A stretch of DNA of 64,000 nucleotides from Isotricha intestinalis (lineage: Eukaryota > Ciliophora > Litostomatea > Vestibuliferida > Isotrichidae). The position numbers and the translations under genes are program-made. The notes below the pieces were generated by a model. The model was given only the letters and a program-made list of their open reading frames with translations, did no database searches and was not told the DNA's origin. This document shows positions 40,971-51,528 of this stretch, in pieces. The DNA lies in NCBI GenBank assembly GCA_023807065.1, contig JAJJLU010003495.1, positions 1 to 64,000 of the forward strand, given 5' to 3'. Numbering within the stretch: the stretch's first letter is position 1; each line of letters starts with the position of its first letter.

Positions 40971-42911
40971 ATGGGAATATGTGGAGGTAAATGTCCATTA
41001 GGAATATCAACATTTCAGAATAAATTTTCAATAAACGTTGAAAATGATGAAAAAAAGGAAACAAAGCCTCAATCAAATTCAATAAAAAACAAAAATTTAA
41101 TAAACGCTGATTCAACAACATCAAACAATAAAAATGATGAGTCAATAATAAAAAAATTGAAAGACACTCATAATTCAGAGAATAAAAAAAAAGAAAAAGA
41201 AAAAGTAAATTTTTTATTAAATTCATCTTCAAATTTTAATGAAGTGAAGTGTAAAAGTAATCGTCAAACAATAGATGTATCATCTTCAAAAGAGAGAAAA
41301 AGAGAAAGATTAAAAACAAATAAAGTTCATGAATCAAGGAAAGTATTATTTGAGAAATCAGAAAGATCAAGTAGTCAAAATCCAGAAAAAAAAGAGAAAA
41401 AAAATGAGACTTTTAAAAGAAGAGAAAAAAAAGGAAAAACTTTAGTAGAAAAAAGTAGAATGGAAAATAAATTTAAAGAAGAAATGAAACTTAATGTTAA
41501 AACTCAAACTTTAATTGAAGAACAAAAAGGTGATCCTTCAAAAAAATATAAAATAGTAAAAAGATTAGGTGATGGTAGTTATGGAACAGTTTTTTCTGTT
41601 GTTAATATTCAAACTAATGTTACTGTTGCTATGAAAAAAATTGAGAAAGTAAAAGAAAATGAAATAGATGATTTAGAAATTAAAAATGAAATTGATATTT
41701 TAAAAAAATTAGATCATCCTAATATTGTTAAAATATATGAATTTTATAATACTAAAAATGATTTTTTTATTGTTACTGAATATTGCAAAAAAGGAGAATT
41801 ATATAGTTATATTAAAAATACTTATTCTGAAAAGCAATTAGCTGTTTTATTTTATCAAGTTTTCTCAGGATTATATTATTTACATGATAATCATATTTTA
41901 CATAGAGATTTAAAATTAGAAAATATAATGATAAGTGATATAGAAAAAGATTTAAAAACAAAAGAAGAATATTTTTGGATTAAAATAATAGATTTTGGAA
42001 CTGCTAAAATTTTTAAAAAAAATAAAAATGAAAAAGCAGTTGTTGGAAGTTCTTATTATATAGCACCTGAAGTTTTAAAACAAAAATATAATGAGAAATG
42101 TGATACTTGGAGTGTTGGAGTTATATTATATATGTTAATAGTTGGAAGAGCTCCTTTTGATGGAAAAGATGATGAAGAAATTATAGAAAGTATTAAAATT
42201 GGAAATTATAATACTAAACATCCTAAATTAATTAGTAAATCTAAAGAAATTCAAGATTTAGTTTTTTCTCTTCTTCAAAGGAATATTAATAAAAGATTAT
42301 CTGCTTATCAAGCTTTAAATCATCCTTTTTTTGTTAAATTTAATGGAAGAGCTCTATATGAAAATTTCTCTGTTTGTGATATTAAATCTTATTTAGATAA
42401 TTTACTTAATTATAAATTTCAAAGTAAATTTCAACAATTAGTTTTAGCTTTTATTTGTCATAATATTAAACATGATAAAGAAACTAATCTAATACTTAAA
42501 TTATTTAGATATTTTAATGAAAGTGGTAATTGTAAATTAACAAAACCAGAATTAATAAAAGGATTATATAAATTTAAAGATAAAAATGATGTTGATAAAG
42601 TTATTGATGATATATTTTTAATGTTAGATGGTGATAATAATGGTTATATTGAATATGAAGAATTTTTAAGAGCTTGTATTGATAAAAGTACTGCTTTAAA
42701 TAATGATCATTTAAAATATGCGTTTAAATTTCTTGATAAAGATAATACTGGCTTTTTGTCCCTCGAAAAAATCATGGCTGCTTTTTTTATTAAAAAAAGT
42801 AATCCTACTTTTATTTCTATCTTTAAAAGTACTATTAAGGAAGTTGATAAAGATAGAGATGGAAAAATTAATTTTGATGATTTTAAAGAATTAATGCTTA
42901 AAATACAATAA
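40971..42911 (+). CDS. Calcium-dependent protein kinase (CDPK)
   Basis: A 646-residue protein. The N-terminus MGICGGKC fits N-myristoylation (Gly2, Gly6) with nearby Cys4 and Cys8 for palmitoylation, typical of membrane-bound CDPKs. A 180-residue charged linker follows. The kinase domain is at about 193-455: LGDGSYGTVF, Lys in VAMKKIE, HRDLKLENI, DFGTAK, GSSYYIAPEVL. After a junction helix (about 480-500) come EF hands: a degenerate one near 515, then DGDNNGYIEYEEF (about 553), DKDNTGFLSLEKI (about 588) and DKDRDGKINFDDF (about 625). Calcium binding to the EF hands should relieve autoinhibition. CDPKs are typical of alveolates and plants, which is a main argument for the ciliate assignment. 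The next gene downstream is a NEK-IFT57 fusion. Confidence 0.95.
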   Translation: MGICGGKCPLGISTFQNKFSINVENDEKKETKPQSNSIKNKNLINADSTTSNNKNDESIIKKLKDTHNSENKKKEKEKVNFLLNSSSNFNEVKCKSNRQTIDVSSSKERKRERLKTNKVHESRKVLFEKSERSSSQNPEKKEKKNETFKRREKKGKTLVEKSRMENKFKEEMKLNVKTQTLIEEQKGDPSKKYKIVKRLGDGSYGTVFSVVNIQTNVTVAMKKIEKVKENEIDDLEIKNEIDILKKLDHPNIVKIYEFYNTKNDFFIVTEYCKKGELYSYIKNTYSEKQLAVLFYQVFSGLYYLHDNHILHRDLKLENIMISDIEKDLKTKEEYFWIKIIDFGTAKIFKKNKNEKAVVGSSYYIAPEVLKQKYNEKCDTWSVGVILYMLIVGRAPFDGKDDEEIIESIKIGNYNTKHPKLISKSKEIQDLVFSLLQRNINKRLSAYQALNHPFFVKFNGRALYENFSVCDIKSYLDNLLNYKFQSKFQQLVLAFICHNIKHDKETNLILKLFRYFNESGNCKLTKPELIKGLYKFKDKNDVDKVIDDIFLMLDGDNNGYIEYEEFLRACIDKSTALNNDHLKYAFKFLDKDNTGFLSLEKIMAAFFIKKSNPTFISIFKSTIKEVDKDRDGKINFDDFKELMLKIQ

Positions 42912-43176
42912 TTTAATTGTTAATGCTTTTTATTATATAAATCAATGACTGCTTCTGTTGCTATGTTTGTTTTATATAATTTTAAACACTTTAGTTCATT
43001 ATAAATAAATTTTAATTTGATTTTCCATACATTAAAAATCAAATTAATAAATAAGATGTATAATATAAATATATATAAAATGAAAAATATATCTCAAAAA
43101 AAAAAGAATTTTAAATAAGTTTAAATCATTTAATAAAAAAAATAAAATAACCATCCTTTAAAAAAAAATAAAAAAA

Positions 43177-45471
43177 ATGGAATCAAAGCCAGTTCTAAAC
43201 GGAACAATAATTGAGGGTTACAAAATAATAAAATTTTTAGGAAAAGGAAAATTTAGTGATGTATACCAAGCAGAGCGTAAAGAGGATAATAAATTAGTAG
43301 CATTAAAAATAATAAAAATATATGATATAATGGATAAAGAAACAGTACAAAAATGTCTTCAAGAAGTAGATTTACTTAAAAAAGTATCTCATCCTAACAT
43401 TGTTAAATATTTTGATTCCTTTATTTCAAATAACGAATTATTTATAGCAATAGAATGGGCAGATAAAGGTGATGTTAAGAAACTGATAAAAAAATTTAAA
43501 CAAGAAGGAGACGAAATAGATGAAGTACATATAATAGAATATACAAGAGAAATAGCAAGTGCACTTCAACATATGCATGAACAAAGAGTAATTCATAGAG
43601 ATTTAAAACCTGCAAATATATTAATATTTAGTGATGGTACTTTTAAATTAGGTGATTTAGGTTTGGGAAGATCATTAAGTAAAGAAACTATAAAAGCGTT
43701 TTCTCGTGTTGGAACTCCTTTATATATGGCACCTGAAGTTATTAATAATAAAGGTTATGATTTTAAAAGTGATAATTGGAGTTTAGGCTGTGTTGTTTAT
43801 GAATTAGTTACTTTGAGATCTCCTTTTCAAACTAATGAAAAAATTTCTGTTATGGATCTTTTTAAAGTTATCACTTTAGGACAATATAAAGATATTGATC
43901 ATCCTAAATATAAAACTGCTAAAATTATTGTTAATGGACTTATTAAAATTAATCCTAATGAAAGATTAGATTTAAAGGAAGTTATTAAGATTTGTAATGA
44001 TTATTTAAGTAAAGTTGAAGAAAAACCAAGATTTGATCCTTTTATTATTATGGATGATATTAATGAAAAATTAAGACTTCTTAATTATGAAGATAATTTT
44101 TGTAAAAAATTTAATAAAGATATTATCAATAAATATTATTTTGCTATTAATATTTATGGTTATGATTATAACAATGAAAATAATTCACTTAATGAAAGTT
44201 ATCCTGTTCAATTTTCTTATTTTTATGATTTGAGTAATTGGTTAATGGCTTTAATAAAACAGAATGTGAATTTAAATATTATTAAAGAATTCGAGATAAA
44301 AATAAAGAAATATGATAAGAAAAAATCACATGAACAACAAATGAATGAATTAATAGAAGATTTAAAATCAATAGATGTGAAAGTATTATTAAATTCTAAA
44401 TTTAAATACGGATACGGTGATGGAGTATGTTTAGTTTTAACTCAATTATGTGATAAATATTTAATAAAACAAAATTATATATTTAAAAAGCCAAAATTTA
44501 AAGAAGGAAAACAAAAAATAGAAGAAATAAAAGGATATGATGATATAGTTCTTGAAGAAAACATAGGAACAAATTTTGGTTTTAAACCAAAAACAGGAAT
44601 TAATTTTGGAGGTGGATTTAAAAATAATATAACTTCAACAAAAACTAAATTTTTCCAAGGAATAGGTATTAAGAGATTTAATTCTTATTCTAATAATGAT
44701 GATGTTAATACTGCTGCTACTGAAATTTCTGTTAATGATGATGAAAATTATAATAATGTTAATAATATTAAAAATAATATATTAATAAGTGGAATTGAAC
44801 AAAATGAATGGAATAAAGAATTTAAAAGAGTTGAAAATATTTTAGAAATTCCTGAAGCTCCTGAAATTTTTGAACAAAGTGAAAGTTATAATAATAATAA
44901 TAATATTAGTAATAATAATAATTTGAATGATAATGAAAAAAGTATTATTAGAAAATTATATAATTTTAATATAAATTTTGATAATGATTATTCTTATTTT
45001 ATTGAAGGAATTAATAATTATAATGAAGAAATTGAGAAAGAATTAAAAAAAATTAATATAATTGAAAGTTCTTTAGGAAATAATGAAGAAAATAAAAGTA
45101 ATTTATCTAAATTGAAATTAACTCAAAATGCTGTTAAACATTATAAAGAAGATATTGATAATATTAATGATGAAATTGAAAGTATGAAAAAGGAAAAAGA
45201 AAAAATTATACATAAAATTAATAAATTAAATGCTTTAGAAAAGAATGAATTAAGTATTGATGATAAAAATAAATTAAATTCTATTAAACAAAATTTAAAT
45301 ATATTAAAAAATGAAACTTTGAAATATAATTCTGAAGAAAGTATTTTAAATGCTGCTTTAATAAATATAAATAAAGATGAAAATTTAAATTTAATAAATA
45401 ATAATAAAATTTTATTTTCAAATGATAATAATGATAATGAACAAATTTTTTCAAATGATGAAATAATTTAA
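43177..45471 (+). CDS. NEK6/7-like kinase fused to IFT57
   Basis: A single uninterrupted 764-residue ORF. Residues about 15-280 are a NEK6/7-type kinase: GKGKFSDV (22-29), Lys44, HRDLKPAN (Asp142, Asn147), DLG rather than DFG at 160-162 (as in NEK6/7), SRVGTPLYMAPEV. From about 288 the sequence follows IFT57/HIPPI: FIIMDDINEKLRLLNYEDNF (NN-CH-like start), YYFAI, QFSYFYDLSNWL, then SKFKYGYGDGVCLVLTQL (about 407-424), the IFT57 hallmark. About 535-550 has the EWNKEFKRVE motif and 600-750 the C-terminal coiled coil. IFT57 is an IFT-B subunit that carries cargo along the cilium. The fusion would place kinase activity directly on the IFT train (inference). All catalytic residues are present. Confidence 0.9.
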   Translation: MESKPVLNGTIIEGYKIIKFLGKGKFSDVYQAERKEDNKLVALKIIKIYDIMDKETVQKCLQEVDLLKKVSHPNIVKYFDSFISNNELFIAIEWADKGDVKKLIKKFKQEGDEIDEVHIIEYTREIASALQHMHEQRVIHRDLKPANILIFSDGTFKLGDLGLGRSLSKETIKAFSRVGTPLYMAPEVINNKGYDFKSDNWSLGCVVYELVTLRSPFQTNEKISVMDLFKVITLGQYKDIDHPKYKTAKIIVNGLIKINPNERLDLKEVIKICNDYLSKVEEKPRFDPFIIMDDINEKLRLLNYEDNFCKKFNKDIINKYYFAINIYGYDYNNENNSLNESYPVQFSYFYDLSNWLMALIKQNVNLNIIKEFEIKIKKYDKKKSHEQQMNELIEDLKSIDVKVLLNSKFKYGYGDGVCLVLTQLCDKYLIKQNYIFKKPKFKEGKQKIEEIKGYDDIVLEENIGTNFGFKPKTGINFGGGFKNNITSTKTKFFQGIGIKRFNSYSNNDDVNTAATEISVNDDENYNNVNNIKNNILISGIEQNEWNKEFKRVENILEIPEAPEIFEQSESYNNNNNISNNNNLNDNEKSIIRKLYNFNINFDNDYSYFIEGINNYNEEIEKELKKINIIESSLGNNEENKSNLSKLKLTQNAVKHYKEDIDNINDEIESMKKEKEKIIHKINKLNALEKNELSIDDKNKLNSIKQNLNILKNETLKYNSEESILNAALININKDENLNLINNNKILFSNDNNDNEQIFSNDEII

Positions 45472-45723
45472 AATAATTAAAAGTTAGATAAATTAATTAT
45501 AATATTTTTTATATATCTTTTATTATAAATAAAAAGTAGAAATAATTATATTTTGAAAAATAAAAAAAAATTAAAATTAAAAAGTTAAGAATTAAAAACA
45601 AAGGAAAATATAAAAAGAAGATTTATAATTATCTAAATTTAATTAATAATAAAAATTGTTTCTAATTTATGAATAATAAATAAATGATTAACAATAAATA
45701 TAATTATAAATTGTTTATTTTTA

Positions 45724-47538
45724 TTATTTTTTAGTATATAATTGAATTAAAAATTGAGTTGTTAATTTTGGTTTTATTTTTTGAGAATTATTATAATTTA
45801 AAGAATTATGATTAATATCACTTTTAAATTCATTATATATAACTTCAAAATCTTTGATTTTTTCTTCTTCTTTTTGAGAATAATTTTTATTTTCAATTAT
45901 TTTTTTTTCTTCAGAATTAATAATATTATTATTTATAATATTTTTATTTTTTTTATTTTTATTTTTCTTTTTCTTTTTTTTCTTATGAACAGTGTTTTCA
46001 TCACTATCAATTAATTTAACTAAATCATCAATATCTAATTCATTTAATTTATTTTTTTCATCTTCAATAATATCTTTATTATTATTATTATTATTAACAT
46101 GATTATTTTGATTAATATTATTATTAATATTAATATGAGAATCAATAGAAGAAAAAGAAGTAGATAAGATATTTTTTTTTAAATAATTATTTTCAATATC
46201 ACTTTCAATACTATTATTATCTATAATACATTCTTTACTATTATCATTATAATATTCTTCGTTATTAAACTTAATTTTTAATTTTTGAGAAATTAATTTA
46301 TCAAATCTTGTCATTTCTTCTTTATCATATTTTTTATCATTTTCTAAAGAATTAATTAATTCAATATTAGGATTTAATTTATTTTTATATTTATCTTTAA
46401 TTTGAAATAAAATAGTAGAAATTAAATCATCTTTAATTAATATTGAATTAAAAGCTTCTAATTGAATTAATTCTATAGAAAAATTAATTTTTAATAAATT
46501 TAAAGGATATTGAAAAATTTGTTTTATTTCATAAGAAGAATTTTTTAAACTAATTTTAATATTATTTAATTCTCTTATTATAGCTGTTCCTAAATTAGTA
46601 TCTTCAATAATATTTAAAATAGAATGAAAATATTTTTTGTTTAAATCAAATTGATTTAATTGATTTAAAATAAAAGAATCAGATTTATTTGAAGAAGTAG
46701 AAGCAGTTCTTGAAAAAATTTTATTATTATTCTCTTTTAAATTTTTATTTTCAAAATAAGAAAAATACTCTTCATAAAGTTTATTTGGTTTATTATTTAT
46801 TTCTTCTTTTCTTTTTTTAAACTCATTTAAAATTTTAGATAAATCTTCATTTTCAAATAATTTTTCTTTATATTTCTTAATTAACTCCTTAATTTTTTTA
46901 GATAAAATTTCTAAAACGAAATAATTATATCTTTCATTTAATTGACAGAAAGTAACTTTTAATTCATTTTTATTAATTTCAATATTATTTTTATTAAGAT
47001 ATTTAAATTTATCTCTTTTGAATTTATATTTTTTATTTTTAATATAATTTTTATCATTACAAGGAAAATTTTTATTATACATTTCAATTAAAATACTTTC
47101 TATTTCAGTTTCTAAATTATATTTTAAATGAGGTTCCATTTCAAAACTTTCTCCATCAGATGAAAGTAAACCAACATCACTTTTATTAGGATAATTAAAA
47201 CTTTCTTCTTTAAAATTCTTTTTTTTTCTTATTTCAATTGAATCAAAAGAATCGCTTTCTTCACTTATATTTTCACTTATATTATTTGTTAAATTCCTTC
47301 TTTCTTTCATATAATTTTTTTTCGTTTTTATATTATTTTCAAGAGGGATTTTATTCTTTGAATCACATGTTGTTGCTTTTGAATTATTTATATTTGATAC
47401 TTTAAAATAAGGCTTTGAAAAAGAAAAAAGTTGACGTCCTCTTTTATTTTTAGGAGAATTTGAACATTTTCCTATTTTTGATTGTTTTGTTGATAAATTA
47501 AAGGATTGATAATTTTCAATTAAACTTCTTTTTTTCAT
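45724..47538 (-). CDS. Large Asn/Lys-rich protein, unrecognised
   Basis: A 604-residue protein. Residues about 125-390 contain hydrophobic helical patterns (for example LETEIESILIEMYNKNFP, VLEILSKKIKELIKKYKEKLF and LNLLKINFSIELIQLEAFN), which suggest a folded helical core. The N-terminus and the region 430-560 are low-complexity, with a Lys run (about 518-535) that could be a nuclear localisation signal. No enzyme motif or membrane segment. It is convergent with the NEK-IFT57 gene (about 250 bp apart). Function unknown. Confidence 0.55.
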   Translation of the reverse strand: MKKRSLIENYQSFNLSTKQSKIGKCSNSPKNKRGRQLFSFSKPYFKVSNINNSKATTCDSKNKIPLENNIKTKKNYMKERRNLTNNISENISEESDSFDSIEIRKKKNFKEESFNYPNKSDVGLLSSDGESFEMEPHLKYNLETEIESILIEMYNKNFPCNDKNYIKNKKYKFKRDKFKYLNKNNIEINKNELKVTFCQLNERYNYFVLEILSKKIKELIKKYKEKLFENEDLSKILNEFKKRKEEINNKPNKLYEEYFSYFENKNLKENNNKIFSRTASTSSNKSDSFILNQLNQFDLNKKYFHSILNIIEDTNLGTAIIRELNNIKISLKNSSYEIKQIFQYPLNLLKINFSIELIQLEAFNSILIKDDLISTILFQIKDKYKNKLNPNIELINSLENDKKYDKEEMTRFDKLISQKLKIKFNNEEYYNDNSKECIIDNNSIESDIENNYLKKNILSTSFSSIDSHININNNINQNNHVNNNNNNKDIIEDEKNKLNELDIDDLVKLIDSDENTVHKKKKKKKNKNKKNKNIINNNIINSEEKKIIENKNYSQKEEEKIKDFEVIYNEFKSDINHNSLNYNNSQKIKPKLTTQFLIQLYTKK

Positions 47539-47657
47539 TTTTTTTTAAATTATTTTTTTTTCTGAATATAATTTAATAGATTATTTAATCTTGTTTCTTT
47601 TTTTATTTTTTTTAGGTCATTATTCTATAAGATATTCAATTTTTATTTATATAATAA

Positions 47658-47858
47658 ATGGAATTTAAAATAAAAAGAAATAAAAGAAAAGGAAAAATTA
47701 ATAAAGATGATTTTTTTATTTATGATTTATTATTAAAAAAAAAAGAAATATTTTATAATAAATATAAAATAAAAAACACTATTTTTTTTTTAGTTATTTT
47801 TTCTTTATTTTATATAAATTATACTCAAATACCTTTTAACCAAATAATATTTATTTAA
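47658..47858 (+). CDS. Possible small single-TM protein
   Basis: A 66-residue ORF: a basic N-terminus (KIKRNKRKGKINK), then near the end a hydrophobic stretch (NTIFFLVIFSLFYINY) that could be a tail anchor. It starts 119 bp from a divergent gene. Composition cannot separate it from chance in DNA this A/T-rich, so it is listed as doubtful. Confidence 0.25.
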   Translation: MEFKIKRNKRKGKINKDDFFIYDLLLKKKEIFYNKYKIKNTIFFLVIFSLFYINYTQIPFNQIIFI

Positions 47859-47978
47859 AATATTTATAAAAAAAATAATATTTTTTAACCAAATTTTAAC
47901 TAAAATTTTACATATGAAATTAAAAGTTTAGATATTCAAAACCAATTATTCCTTTTTTTTTCCAAAAAAAAGAATTAA

Positions 47979-49079
47979 TTAATTATGAATAAAATTATAA
48001 ATTTTATTCATTGAATCAATAGAATTTTTCATAATTATAAAATGAGAAAAATTTTGAATTAAATTTATAGCATTTTGAACTTCATTAAAAATAATGTTAA
48101 ATTGGTTTCTATCTAAAACTTTTTCTTTTAAAATATTTAGCAAAGTAAAAGAATTATCATTCTTTCTTAAAGGAATAATTAAATCATTTTTTTCATTAGG
48201 AATTTTTACTTTTAAATTTAAAATAACTTTATCTTCAAAGTTATTTTCTTTCTTATTTATATTATTTATAATAAAAGGTTTAGATCTTGGATTTAACTTT
48301 AAAGGAGCTTTTTTTAATATATCTGACATTAAAATATATTTTTTTTCTTTTGATTTTTGAAAATTAATTTTATTTATATTTTCCTCTACAAAATTAATTA
48401 AATTACAATTTTCAATAGGTAAATTATAATTTATAAATTTATTCTCTTTATTATTCTTATTTTTTATTTTTGAATAAAATATAGTATCATACATTTTATT
48501 TTGATAAATGGCATTATCATTTTTAAAAGAATTTTTTACCTCATTGAAATTTTTTATATATAAATTATTAAAATTTTCATTATTTATATTTCGATTTATT
48601 TCTTTATAATTTATATTTCCATTACCCAATAAATTTATATTTGAATAATTATTCTTTTCTATATTATTTAATATGTTTTTTTGTTCTTTATTTAAATTAT
48701 TATTTATACTTTTTTTTAAAGATTCTTCATTTTCATTTTCTTTTGAATTTTTTTCTTCATCATTTATATTTTTATTTTCTTCTTTATTATTCTTTATTTC
48801 TTTAATAATATAATTATTTCTTTTTGAAAGATTTGAATTATTTTCTTTTATATTTTCATAATAATTTATATTGGATTTTTCTTTATATTTCATTTGTTTT
48901 TTATTTTTAAAAATTTTCTTTTTTTCTTTTTTGTTCTTTAGTTTGTATTTTTCGTTCTTATCATTTCCAGAAGTAAAATTAATTTCTTTTTCAATATAAT
49001 ATCTTTCATTTTGGATCTTATAATTATTTATTTCATAAATTGGGTAATTTTTATTTTGTTTATTTATTGGAAAATCCAT
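47979..49079 (-). CDS. Asn/Lys-rich protein with short C-terminal domain
   Basis: A 366-residue protein. The first 230 residues are Asn/Lys/Glu-rich and likely disordered. Residues about 245-360 look ordered: a SDILKKAPLKLNPRSKPF segment, two beta-like strands (KVILNLKVKIP and NDLIIPLRKND), then helices ending with FNIIFNEVQNAINLIQNF. No family recognised. It could be a ciliate-specific cytoskeletal or signalling protein; that is a guess from composition. Confidence 0.5.
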   Translation of the reverse strand: MDFPINKQNKNYPIYEINNYKIQNERYYIEKEINFTSGNDKNEKYKLKNKKEKKKIFKNKKQMKYKEKSNINYYENIKENNSNLSKRNNYIIKEIKNNKEENKNINDEEKNSKENENEESLKKSINNNLNKEQKNILNNIEKNNYSNINLLGNGNINYKEINRNINNENFNNLYIKNFNEVKNSFKNDNAIYQNKMYDTIFYSKIKNKNNKENKFINYNLPIENCNLINFVEENINKINFQKSKEKKYILMSDILKKAPLKLNPRSKPFIINNINKKENNFEDKVILNLKVKIPNEKNDLIIPLRKNDNSFTLLNILKEKVLDRNQFNIIFNEVQNAINLIQNFSHFIIMKNSIDSMNKIYNFIHN

Positions 49080-49589
49080 TAAAAAGATTTTATTAATAAA
49101 AAATTATAATTTATTATTTATTTTTTTTAGATATCTTAAGAAATTAAAATTATATTTAATATAAATTATTAATAATTTCTTTCTTTTTAATGAATAAAAA
49201 AAAGTATAATGTTACTTGTGTTTAAATTATATTCACAAAGCCCTTTAAGTTTAATTTCTTTTTGATTAATTTTTAAGAAAAAAAATATTAAGTAATTGTA
49301 TATTTAAATATATTATCTTTCATGAAATGATATGACATTTTTGTAATATCTTATTTAAATTTTTTTATGATATCTAGAATATATATTTTATATTAATTTT
49401 TATTTTTATATATTTAATAATTAATTGAATATAACAAAATAAAGAATAACTTTTAAAAAGAATATTATATTAATAAAAAAAATAATATATTATAAATATG
49501 TCAAAATATTAAAAAATATAAATTTAGAAGTTAAAAAAGAGTAAAATAGAAAAAAAAAAATAAATCCATTTAAAAAAAAATTTATTAAA
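49080..49589. other. Intergenic spacer
   Basis: About 510 bp of A/T-rich sequence between two minus-strand genes. No coding frame, no repeat beyond homopolymer runs, no RNA gene seen. Confidence 0.5.
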
Positions 49590-51293
49590 TTAACAATTAT
49601 TAAAATCAAATTGTTCATTATTTTCAATTTTTGAATCAATTTTATTAATCATATCTTTCATTCCTTGGATTAATTGATGACTATAAGTATCTTTATCAAC
49701 ATTTAAATTATTAAAATTATTATTTTGATTACAAATATTATTAACTCCCATATAATTCAATCCTTGATTTGTATAAATAGAATTATTTATATTTAAATTA
49801 GCATCATTCATATTTCTTTCAATACTCATTGCATAATCTTTTAAAGCAATTAATGAATTAATTAAATTTTTAATTCTTGAATTTAATTCATTATTACTTA
49901 AAGTTAAAACTTGTATTTTTTTTTCATATTTAGCTTTTAAAATTTCTAAATCATTATTTCCTTTTTTATTAATTTGATTTAATTTATTAATTTCATCTTT
50001 ATGTTCTTTTTCTTTTAATTCAAAAGCTTTAATTAAATCATTATATTTTTTATCTATTTTCATACATTCATCTAATTGAGATTTATTATTTAATTCATAT
50101 TGTTTTATTTGTTCTTGTAAATTAGAAATTTCATTTTCATGTGAGTTTTTATTTTTTGATAAATTATTCTTTTCTTGATCTAATAATAATAATTTCTTTT
50201 GTAAAATATCAATTTCTTGTTGAGAAGAATTTTGATAATCTATAAAATCATTTTGTTTATCATTTATTTGCTTTTGTAATCTTTCTTTATCATTTGATAA
50301 ATTTGCTATTATATTTTCTCTATTATTTAAATCATTATTTTTTGATTCTAAATCATTATTTAAATTTGTTATTTCTTGATTTAATTGATTTATTTGATTT
50401 TCTTTACTTTGGTTTTCATTTGTTAAATTTTGTAAATCATCTTTTAATTTATCTATTATTTTTTTATTGTTTGTTTTTTCATTTTGAGAATTTAATTTTA
50501 TTTCTTCTAATTCATTTTGTAATTGAAGAATTTTTTTGGTTAATTTTTCATTTTCTTTTTCTTTATTAAATAATTTTTTTTTATTTTCTTCTTCTTGGTT
50601 ATTCGTTTTATTATTTAAATCATCATATCTTCTTTTTAAATTTTCTAAATCTGTTTTTAATTGTTCAATTTCTATTTTATTTTCTCTTATTTCTTCTTCA
50701 TAATTTTTAATTTGATTTTTATGATTTTTTTCTAAATTATTTAATTTAACTTTTTGTAATTCTTCTTTTTTTTCATATTGTTCTTTTAAATTTTCAATTT
50801 CATTTTCATAATTATTTATTTTATTATTTAAATCATCCTTATTACCCTTTAATTTATTAGGATTACTTTTTAATGTATATTCATCATCTTGATTTGGTTT
50901 TTTTTGATTTTTTAAAATATTATTATTATGTTCATCTAATAATTTAAATTTTTCAGTACTTATTTCAATCATTTTTTGATATTCATCAATTAAACAATTT
51001 TTACAATTTAAAGCATCCATTAATTGTGCATTTTGTAATTTTAAATAATTTAATTCTGATTCTAATTCACAATAATTTTTATTTAAGGAATTATATTCTA
51101 TTATTAAATTATCTAATTCTGTTATTTTTTTATTTTGATCTACTGTCATTATTTGATAAGCTTTTAATTTTCTTTGTAAATTCTTTATTTTCTCATTTAA
51201 TACTGTTTTCTCTTCTATTATTATATTGGGATTAGAATTTAATCCTTCATATGTGTAATTTACTTTTGTATTTTCTTTTTGAATTGTTGACAT
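49590..51293 (-). CDS. Long coiled-coil protein
   Basis: A 567-residue protein that is coiled coil over almost its whole length (about 25-500), rich in Lys, Glu, Asn and Leu heptads. A short Cys pair (CKNC, about 97-100) lies in an otherwise cysteine-poor chain. The last 65 residues are Asn-rich. Similar proteins are fibrous or basal-body components, but heptad composition gives spurious similarity to myosin and SMC proteins, so no orthologue is named. No membrane or catalytic motif. Confidence 0.6.
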   Translation of the reverse strand: MSTIQKENTKVNYTYEGLNSNPNIIIEEKTVLNEKIKNLQRKLKAYQIMTVDQNKKITELDNLIIEYNSLNKNYCELESELNYLKLQNAQLMDALNCKNCLIDEYQKMIEISTEKFKLLDEHNNNILKNQKKPNQDDEYTLKSNPNKLKGNKDDLNNKINNYENEIENLKEQYEKKEELQKVKLNNLEKNHKNQIKNYEEEIRENKIEIEQLKTDLENLKRRYDDLNNKTNNQEEENKKKLFNKEKENEKLTKKILQLQNELEEIKLNSQNEKTNNKKIIDKLKDDLQNLTNENQSKENQINQLNQEITNLNNDLESKNNDLNNRENIIANLSNDKERLQKQINDKQNDFIDYQNSSQQEIDILQKKLLLLDQEKNNLSKNKNSHENEISNLQEQIKQYELNNKSQLDECMKIDKKYNDLIKAFELKEKEHKDEINKLNQINKKGNNDLEILKAKYEKKIQVLTLSNNELNSRIKNLINSLIALKDYAMSIERNMNDANLNINNSIYTNQGLNYMGVNNICNQNNNFNNLNVDKDTYSHQLIQGMKDMINKIDSKIENNEQFDFNNC

Positions 51294-51528
51294 TTATAAT
51301 TTTTTTAAAATTTTTTTGGTTTATTTATATAAAAGTTAATAACTTAATATATTTAATTTATTTTTTCATTTTTTTTTTTCTCCCTCTTATTTCTTTTAAT
51401 AAAGTATATACTTCAAAAAATAAAATAATAAATTATTGATTTGTATACATAATAATTAAATTTCTATTTAAAAAATACATTATATAATTGAGTTAAATAA
51501 TTATAAAAACAATAACAAAAAAAAAGAA

